Assembly (NCBI RefSeq): GCF_030864355.1 | Contig: NC_083395.1 | Location: 1,302,001-1,366,000, forward strand | DNA from: Cutaneotrichosporon cavernicola | Lineage: Eukaryota > Basidiomycota > Tremellomycetes > Trichosporonales > Trichosporonaceae | Length of the DNA stretch: 64,000 bases | Direction: 5' to 3' | Shown here: positions 55,772 to 64,000 of the stretch, in pieces | How the letters are laid out: every line of letters starts with the position of its first letter | How positions within the stretch are numbered: the first letter of the stretch is position 1 | Position numbers and translations under genes: made by a program | Notes under the pieces: generated by a model | The model's input: only the letters and a program-made list of their open reading frames with translations | What the model was told of the DNA's origin: nothing | The model's database searches: none

Positions 55772-58700
55772 TAATGTCCTTGAGCTAGTCCTCATGGTAG
55801 TGCACCGGTTGGGTGTACCAGTCAGTCGGGCAGTCATTGGTGTTTCGCAACATTCCCTCCGAGAGCACATTACTCGTATCCCTGGAAGACCTATATCCTG
55901 TCGTTACTACTCATCTACGCAAGATGAATATTCTGCCCCTTGCCTTTCCATCTTCCATTTGCACTCCCGGTAATCCATCCAGTCGAGTCCCGGCACTCTG
56001 AAAGTTGCAAGTAGTGCTCCCGGGTTTCCCATGGGCCAGTATGTGATGGAAAGCGGGGGGACCGGCTGTTGCTACGCCAGCTCCTGTGCCCACGTCTGCC
56101 CACATCGCGTGGCATGTCATTCTGATCGGGCGACGGGTTGACAAGCTGGTAACTGCGGTGATCTCAAAATCACATGCACACTTGGGATCGGACCTGACAT
56201 TCGGTATGGTAGTAGTCTGAAAAGCGCACGCATCATGCCGCGGATGATGGACAAAGCGTCAACTTGTACCGCCCGTAATGTTACGATCGAGCTCACCTTC
56301 CCGTCCACGTCTGGAACGATGAGAATGTCATGTCACATTCTGGTGAACGGGGACAGTGACATCCGCTGGGGTTAGGCGGAACGCATTTCATCTGACATGT
56401 AACGGGATAGTTGCCGGCATGAACTGGTGCAAAAACCCATCGGACAACTTGCGACGTCAGAAAAGTCCCACCTGAAATGCTGAAACACATCCTGACACTT
56501 GAAGCATCAAAATCCGCATGGTGACTCACCACCTCGTACTCGTACTGGCTCCTGAGTGGGGCCAGGATTTGACGTCGTCTTACAACTCTTACACACATGG
56601 CACATGTCGGCATGTGTCGGCATCGCATCATCCGCGGGAGCGTTTCAGCGACCATGAGCTCAAGGAATCTAAGAGACATCCAGACTGCAGATCTTGCGGT
56701 GATTTCTGACAACGTCAGTGACGGCAAATGTAGGGTACGGTTACGCCGACGGATCGCGACCGAGGATCCATAGACACGGACACGTCGACGTACCCTGGTC
56801 GAGGTTGCGGTGTCGCGACGCCGAGTTGTGAATGTGTTGCCGTTGCCGTGTACCCCGAACCTACATCTAGCTCTGGCTCGGAGGTCTGTGGGTCATTGTG
56901 CTCCACTCACGCTCACGCTCACGCGACAAGCTTATAGCAAAACTATACTGTAATACTGTAGAGACCATCTCGTTACACGTGACTATACTTTGTCTTTTGT
57001 GACTGTAATGTGTGACAGGCCCGAGGCCCATGCTCGAGGCACAATCACAGTCCAGAAATGCCGCAGTGTGGCGAAGCCCGGGATGCCTGGTGACGACGCT
57101 GTGATTTGGGAATGAATGGTACGACACCTCGTCAGTCACTCGGGAAACGGCGCCGTCTTTGGGTATGCACAAGCCTCCGTTGGTCGCGGCCCAACATGAT
57201 GTCAAGCGACGTGCCGTTTTTTTTCTACTTGTCTCTCACTTTTCTCATCGCGGTTGGGAATAGCTCGCCGAGGCGGGCTTGGCAAACTGCTGGTCGATAA
57301 GAATCTTCCCACTCCCACTCCACAACCAGACGCCTTGTTCTTGGGCACACGTGACCCATCTCATCTGCCTCGGCTTGAACAGTAAAATTCACAACCGTGG
57401 CAGTCAACACGACACGAGGGGCGACGCCACTGGACCACTCGGAGGTCAGCTGTAATGTGCCTACATTTCTGATCGAGTTTGCTATTGAAAGAATGAATCA
57501 ACACTGCAATTGGCGTCCACCTAGAAAAGCATCGGACAAACAAACTCCACACCCGTCCTGTTGAATCCCCACGACCCATGACCAACTCTATTAATGCATT
57601 CCTGTTGATGATCCTCGACTAGCGCAAATTGGTTTGAATTGCAAGGGTGATGGTTCAAAATCTCAGAGACGCGTCGCGAAACCTGGGAAAACTCAATCCT
57701 CGGCCCGGTGGAATCTCACAGATCTAGCACCAAACATGAAAACTACAGCCTGGGAGCAAAATGCCTGAAATCCCGGAATTGAAGTGTCGTGTCGTGTGTC
57801 GAGCGTCGCCATCCCCGCCTCCCAAGCGTGTTGTCTGGCCCAAGATCGAGCTCCAGCGGCCTAGTGAACTGTAAGCAGGGTTATCTTGTACCATTAGGCG
57901 GGGCGGTCGCGTCGTACCCATCCCCGAAGCTAGAGTATCAAACCTCGTCGTACTGTCGTAAAACTCGGTTCGCGTCCTGTGCCGGCATACCGTGACTCAA
58001 GCTCAAGCTTAATGGAACGGGGCACAGCCAATGTTGGACTCTTGTGGATAGATGGCGTCGGGAACGGCTGCTACGTCCTCAAAGCTACAACTACGTGCAG
58101 GGTAGAGGCGCGATGGTGGGTTGGGGCTCCCTGGGCCAAGTTGAACAATTCGGGGTTGCAATGCGGCCGTAGTTTAGTGGCCCCTCACTACCTCGCTACC
58201 TAACTCGGCCGTAGTCTCCCACGCCCTCGCCCCGATTGCCAACCTACCCCGCAGCCCCAAGTGGGCACGGATAAGGCGGAGCGCACCACCGGACCGGTCT
58301 TGCGCAAGCTGGCCCATGGCCCATGCACGAGCGTGCTCCACTGCATGTGTATCGGGAAAGCACATCACTCCATAGGCCCCGGCACAATGTTCATGCCCTA
58401 ATGAAAAGCCGAGCCAAGAGATGAAAGCACTGAGCAGAAGCACCCTCGGACCTTTGCGGCCAGACTTACAGTACGCAATACACGACGCCACTAGGGAAGA
58501 CGCATAGAAATTCGCCAGAGCTTTTTTCCGTGGCACTGAATATGGATGCCGTTACATATTGCATTAGCTCCAGGACGGACTTGCAGGAGCTTAGGACTAT
58601 TGTTCAAGTTCCAGGAAGCGAAATCTAATACTCTAGTCGAATTGAGGAGCTAGGTTCTCAGGACGTAGATAAAAGTGGTGGCACTTTGTAGGCACCGGCT

Positions 58701-58977
58701 GGTAACCATTCAAGAGTTGCAGATCATGCGGGGATCGGATCTGGACACGGGAGCGGGCGTGGTCACCCTTAGTTGAATAAGTACCGCTAGTATATGGATA
58801 GTGAAAGAATAATCCGAGCAAGTGGGCTGACGTTGGGGCTGCTTGCACTTTATAGTAACGAGTTGGACAATTCCGCGAAGGGGATGCGAGGGCGATATGT
58901 ATTCACATATTCTCTGATCGGTGCAAGGGCTCAGCACACCGCGCCTGTCTTGGCTCGACCTATCTTACACCACTTCG

Positions 58978-58992
58978 CCCCCCCCCCCCCCC
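58978..58992. repeat. Poly-C run of 15
   Basis: Uninterrupted 15-base C homopolymer; likely length-variable and prone to sequencing error. Confidence 0.9.
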
Positions 58993-61900
58993 TCCCACCT
59001 TCCTCGCACTGCATTGCGCTCCACTGCACTGCGCACGCAATGAGCGCTTTGTCACTATCCGGGCCTTGTCCGGCGGCGGGTCCGGTTATTGCAGATGGCT
59101 ACTGTCTCATAGCCTGTCAAGATTCCAACCCCGCTTGTGAACATTTTGGCGGTAGACGGATCTTGTCATCTGACCATTCAGAGACATCATAGGGTGATGG
59201 CGGTCGGCGAGGAGACAGCTGCCAGGGAGTAGGGAGTAGGACGGCCGGCGATCCTGGCCAGATTGCTTCCATAGACGACAAAAGGTCGCCCTGCATCTTG
59301 CATAATATTCACCCTCTTCCCTACCTAAATTTCGATGAGGGGGCGAGCAAGTCTCAGACTGACCTGTTCAGCCCGCTTATACCTAATTGTGTTTGAGGGG
59401 TCACCCATCTTCCGCCATCGACAAAGGACAATGCATGGGAATCGCAAAGGGGGGGAAAGGCTGGAGGTCAATGGGACAATGCGCTCGGAAAGTAAAGACA
59501 CAATAAGGCTCGGTGTAAAGCATCGAGACATTTTTTTTCTGCTTCCTGGTCCCGAACTGTTGCAATCCTCGACGCGCTTGGTACGTGCATATGCACGCTC
59601 TGTCTGACACTGTTGCGGATCTCACCGACATTGCTATTCATTGATGGTTACAGTTTAAAGGCCAGGGTGTCCTCATGCTCCACGCGCCAATCTGCGTAGA
59701 ATGGAAATTTCCAGGGCGAGCACACGGCTGGTTTCTATCAATTAGGCTAGTGAGGTCAGGTTGCAAGTTGCTGATATCAGGCTCAGAACAGGGGCTTCTC
59801 CACCCTCCCATCGTTCCCACTCGCCCAAGCCACCGACGTGTTCAGAGGCCCGATCTGCCATCTAGCATTCCTTGAGGTCACCGAGGTCTCTACTATTCAG
59901 TAACGGTCCATCGCCAGTCACTGGCGAGGCGTCTCGTGGCGCCGAAACTCTGACCAGGTTTGGAGGCGCATTCGGCATTCTAGAAGCCGTCTCCGTCACT
60001 AGTCACCAGTTTCTATGTCTCTCGCCCATTCCATGTGCCCTTGCGATGGAGAGCACCGGCCCCCACTGCGTATTTTCTGGACCTCGCACGTCGTACTCGC
60101 CACGGCTCTGGTGCGAGCTTCCGCGGTTTTACAGAGTGGAGACTGGTTCCTCAGCCACCCGATGATAGGGACAACAAAGGTACTTTGGCCACGGCAGCGT
60201 CGTGCTTCATCTACCGGCACGGCATTTTCTGTCTATTAGGGCCGCAGTCTACTGTCTACCTTCTGGGCGACCAGCCGTCCGTGCATGCTTCCGTCGCGTT
60301 GACTTTTGCATCGTCGTCAAGTCCAGCCTAACGGGCCCACCACCACCAGACCCTCTGTCTCCCTTGTCAATGCAACCTTCAATAGCCGCTGATTGAATGC
60401 CGAACCCCTTTGCATCCTGCATTCCCTTTTCTAACCCCATCCTGGTCGCACTGATCGATACTAGTAGTTTAGGAGTTTAAGGCTTAGTACCACGCGCTTC
60501 GGGTCAGGCAAAGTGACACCTCAGACCCAAAGAATGCATGCACCCTCAAAGCCAAGTTTGCCGGACAAGGCGACCCAATCCAATTTGGCACCTAGAGGAA
60601 ATATTGAAATATTCACCTTTTGATGCCCCGGCTTTGTGGCTGACGTCGCACTCTTGGAATTTTGGATGAGTTTTTCATTTTCTCCTTTTCCCTCCCCCCA
60701 CAAAGCGCGCAAGCCACGGAATTTCTCGGTTATGCATAAATATCAGGACGTTAATAGAGACTAAATTTACACTCTTCTTGACGCGAAAAATATGTTGCCG
60801 GCAGAATGTGACGTATTTCAACCAAAACCGATCACTTTGAGGGTGGTTGTGGGCTGACAGGGGTTGAACCGGAGAGAGTACGACTTGCATGCCGGCTGGC
60901 CCGGTTTGCCCGAATGGCCAGATCGTCACAGCAACGTTTCAATGCATCTCTCGCTTGGCATGTTATTGTCTCTACATTCCTCCCCCCACTCTTCTCGAGA
61001 CGGGTGTCACATTGGACAAGCTCTGGGCCGTAACAGCAGGGAATGCATCCCGCTGAGAGCCTTTGCTGCCTTGTAGATCACCTGTTTACGTCTTCACAGG
61101 CCGTCCAGACCTCCAGGTCTCTACGAGCGACAAACGGGTGACAACGAAATAGGTACTGCGGGATGTTAGGTCACATTAGGCGTCGTTAGCAGATGCCACA
61201 AGGCCACAAACTTCATTGCATCAGTCAGCCGTGTAGATCGGGTCCCCGATCTGCTGGCACCTCCACTCAAAGGCTGATCTTCCGGTTCTCACCCCCCGAT
61301 CTCATCCCTCAATGCGGACATGCGGACCAGGCTCGTTGCTCTGCACCCCGTATCTGTAATCTGGACGGTATGGCGGCTGTGTCCGCCGGAGTTATGGCCG
61401 GGCGGCGTGCCGTTTGCCGATGTACAGTGTCGGTGCGTGAGAACCAGGGAGTAGGAATACAAAAGTGGCCAGAGTACGCCGTGACTGACGCGCGGACACT
61501 GCTGCGACGTGGCTGAAACTGGGGGGTGAGCCTTGACACTGTCATCAGGTGAAGCAGCGCCGCCAAAGGCAGTAGCGGTGGCTGTTGTGCAGTGGTCTGT
61601 GGTGAGAATGTGAGTGAGAGTTGTTCACTGGGTGGATTGCCATGGCGTCAACAAAGCGGTCCGTGTACTTGCCCAGCCTTTGGGCTGTGCTTCACTGTCA
61701 ACCAGATCCCACTCTAAACCAGCTTCTTATCTCCATTTGCTGTTTCAGCGTGAGGTCTCCCTTCCTCCGCATCCTCATCAACCGAATGAGCTCTGCGCCA
61801 CCGCCGAGAGTGGTGGTAGTGGTGGTATGAAATGAGCTTTGTCAAGGTCAAGACGATCGACGCTTGAGCGTGAGGGAACAGGATTTGGCTTCTCATCAGG

Positions 61901-63599
61901 TGAGCACGGGCGCAATGGATCCAGCCAAACCTCGCTGGTCACCGAGCACCGACGAGTCTGGATCGACTTGTGAGCTGACCATGCTTCTCACCGACTGACT
62001 CAAATTAGCCAATTCTCATCCATGACTGCAGCGCTCGAGCCGCCCACACACACACACTTGTACCCATTTACGCGCACACGCGATTCACGAGATGGCAAAG
62101 TGGCGTTCTTCTCTCTACACCGGTTGAATTTGAGGCCTTAGATGGCGTTCCTCGCACCCCCCCTCCCGCCCCTCCCTCCATTCTCCACACATCTACACCA
62201 TGCAGTTGAGCCCCTTGTCACTCGCCTCTGACAATCAGTGACTCCGATAACCATGGTTCGTCTCCGATCACGAAGCACGCCCACACGCGGCAGCACACGG
62301 GCCGTCGATGAACACGCACTCACTTACTCTTCTGCAAAAAGAGACGCCGTCTCAGCCACAGCCTCACCGCCCTCCGTGCGCCCCATACCGCATTAGCTGG
62401 TCTCACACTGCTGCGTCTTGATCGGATCGGAGGACCAACCAAAGAGTGACGGCGGCCTCAGCATTCCAGTCGTCGCCAGTATCCGAAGAGATGCAATTGC
62501 AAGCCCAGTGATCTCCTGAGGACAGGAGCACACGAGGCAGACAGGCACTGAGAATACCAAGCCAGGTTCTTGGGGAGGGAGTTGCTGGTTGTGGACTGCG
62601 CGCTACGGCCAACGAGCACTAACAGGTACTAGCGCCGGAACTGTCAGTCGACGTGTTCTGGACCTGTGGCGCGTGCTTACCGCCGGGTGCGACGAGGACG
62701 GGGACACGGGCGGCTTTCGCCGGGAGAAGCCTTGGCTCGCCTCCCGCGACCCCCGTGAACCCCGGGGTCCCGCGACGATAAGGGGCGAGATTGAGTGCGA
62801 GGCATGCAACGAGGTGCGAGGAGGAGGCATAACGCCCCGGGACGGGAAGCATGGCCTGAGCGTAACTGCGCCGTTGAACCGGCCGGTTGCAAGTAGCGTA
62901 GATGGTGGTGAGCACAAAGAGCTGCAGGTAATCACACGTTGCATGTCGACGGGAACCTCCCGCCAAGTTGAGTTTGGGATGCGCATCAGCCACTCTCTGT
63001 ATTGCTCCGCAAGGGTGTCGCTCACCATCTCTTGCGTTTCTGATCTCTGTAAGAGCGCCACTGAGTTGCAGTCACGACTGGTACCGGTGGCTATGTGCCC
63101 GAGCTCCACTGCCCTCCTTTCGACGGCCGGACAGTCATCCGGCCGAATCCATTGTCACGCAGGAGTCGAAGGGAGAAGGGAGAAGGGAGAAGTAGGACTC
63201 GGCCCCTTGTGTGTCCTTTAGACGACTTGTGCGTTGTAATCATCCCTCAACCTAAAACGCACAGACGATCCAAATAGTAAATGACCCAACTAGTTTTATT
63301 GTTTCCTTTTTTTCTTACCACCAACGGTCACTCCCTTTGATATACTAACTACACCTAGAACAACCCTCATCTAGACCTCGAGCCCGTCCGCTCTGGCCTC
63401 AGCTGGAGTCCCTCGGGCTCACCCCCCGGACCTCCTTTAGGCCTTTGGCTAGGCTCTTACTGTCACCGTCCATGCAAACCACTTACCCCGGCCCATCTGG
63501 ACTACGGCGGGCGACAGTGAACGGTGTCCCAAGGGTACGTATAGCCAGGTCTCGGCCAACTGCTCGCCCCTCATAGAGTGCACACAAGTCTTTAATCCC

Positions 63600-64000
63600 T
63601 TGCGTACAGATATGTAATGTCAGCTCATCCTGCTCTCAACAAACTTTGCCCTCCACACTCACCACCTCTCCTATCCTATCCTCTCCTCACTCCTCGCTCC
63701 TCCATCTACCCCTTACTCCCCTCCTCTCCCCTCCTTCTTCCTCTTACTCCTCCCTGCATCCCTTCGCACCTCGAGTCAAGAGCCGCTAGCACGCGAGTCT
63801 CGTCTCATCCGACCGCCCGAAAGACAGCGCAGTGCGCTCCTCGACGGCTTTACTTAACTCATCCCTCACTCCAGCCATCTTCACTCTCCTCATCTGAACC
63901 AAACCTCCTTGCATTGTCTGCACGTCCACGGCACTCACGAACAACACGAACCCCACGATCCGCATCACGCAAGCCCCTTGTCTGTCTGCTTCGACTTCCA
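63600..64000 (+). promoter_or_regulatory. CT-rich tract resembling a 5' leader, running off the right edge
   Basis: From about 63640 the plus strand is overwhelmingly C/T (repeated CTCCTC, CCTATC, TTACTCC), then becomes A/C-rich toward the edge. This is the pattern seen just upstream of the GATA, hydrolase and PCNA starts in this window. It suggests a plus-strand gene beginning beyond 64000. No start codon context can be assigned. Confidence 0.35.

Larger units (their letters stand above)
54744..63599. other. About 9 kb with no supportable gene
   Basis: No long frame with the codon bias of the neighbouring genes, no run of splice-linked frames, no recognisable protein domain, transposase or reverse transcriptase, and no complete tRNA or rRNA. 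Base composition is nearer even than in the genes. Local features are an 11-bp repeat at 55740-55771, a 15-C run at 58978-58992 and a short CA run near 62046. Frames of up to 210 codons (62589-63221 plus strand) lack coding character. The stretch could be a long promoter/UTR region, decayed elements or non-coding transcripts. Confidence 0.5.

Noticed and set aside
58165..58230. tRNA-like A-box (TAGTTTAGTGG)
   Set aside because: No B-box (GGTTCGANTCC) at the required distance, and the flanks do not pair as an acceptor stem.
60845..60910. B-box-like GGTTCAACCCC on the minus strand
   Set aside because: The T-stem does not pair around it and no A-box or acceptor stem is found.
62589..63221. 210-codon plus-strand frame
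   Set aside because: The composition changes along the frame, there is an equally open opposite strand (62603-63109), no domain, and no gene-like leader or splice pattern.

Overview
The window is nuclear DNA of a fungus, most likely a GC-rich basidiomycete yeast of the Tremellomycetes (possibly Trichosporonales; this is inference from gene content and intron style, not a database result). It holds sixteen protein-coding genes whose exon structures I could rebuild. Fifteen are spliced; the gene at 399-2831 has no intron. The rebuilt models contain 86 introns, 57 of them 40 nt or shorter (minimum 29 nt), nearly all GT-AG with a CTGAC/CTAAC-like branch site a few bases before the acceptor. Every model except GCN2 closes exactly in frame.

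Layout. 0.4-5.9 kb: a BAG-domain Hsp70 cofactor and a TBC1D5-like Rab GAP, both on the minus strand. 5.9-9.5 kb: a long non-coding stretch ending in a pyrimidine-rich leader, followed by a GATA-type zinc-finger factor with an enlarged finger loop (9.5-11.2 kb), an alpha/beta hydrolase and the replicative helicase subunit MCM4. 16-26 kb: an HAD hydrolase (minus), the eIF2-alpha kinase GCN2 (plus, 21 exons) and a Zn2Cys6 transcription factor (minus). 26-34.6 kb: the DNA-repair helicase Mph1/FANCM (minus), a class-V PLP enzyme (plus) and complex I subunit NDUFS4 (minus). 34.8-48.2 kb: CDK8/Ssn3 (minus) divergent from the kinetochore scaffold Spc7/KNL1 (plus), a pfkB-like Mak32-type protein (plus), the phosphoinositide phosphatase Sac1 (minus) and PCNA (plus). 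48.2-64 kb is sparse: one conserved-looking but unrecognised gene at 52.7-54.7 kb, then more than 9 kb with no supportable gene, ending in a CT-rich tract that resembles the start of a long 5' leader for a gene to the right.

Genes of chromosome duplication (MCM4, PCNA, FANCM, Spc7) are over-represented. MCM4 and PCNA both carry clustered ACGCGT (MCB-like) sites upstream, consistent with G1/S co-regulation. The most unusual protein is PCNA, which has an acidic-plus-basic insertion of about 55-60 residues in its second domain. Other oddities are the very small introns, a GC-AG intron and a one-base frame break in GCN2, an 18-nt exon in the PLP enzyme, and an atypical C-X2-C-X29-C-X2-C GATA finger. 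I found no CRISPR array, rRNA, convincing tRNA or intact transposon.
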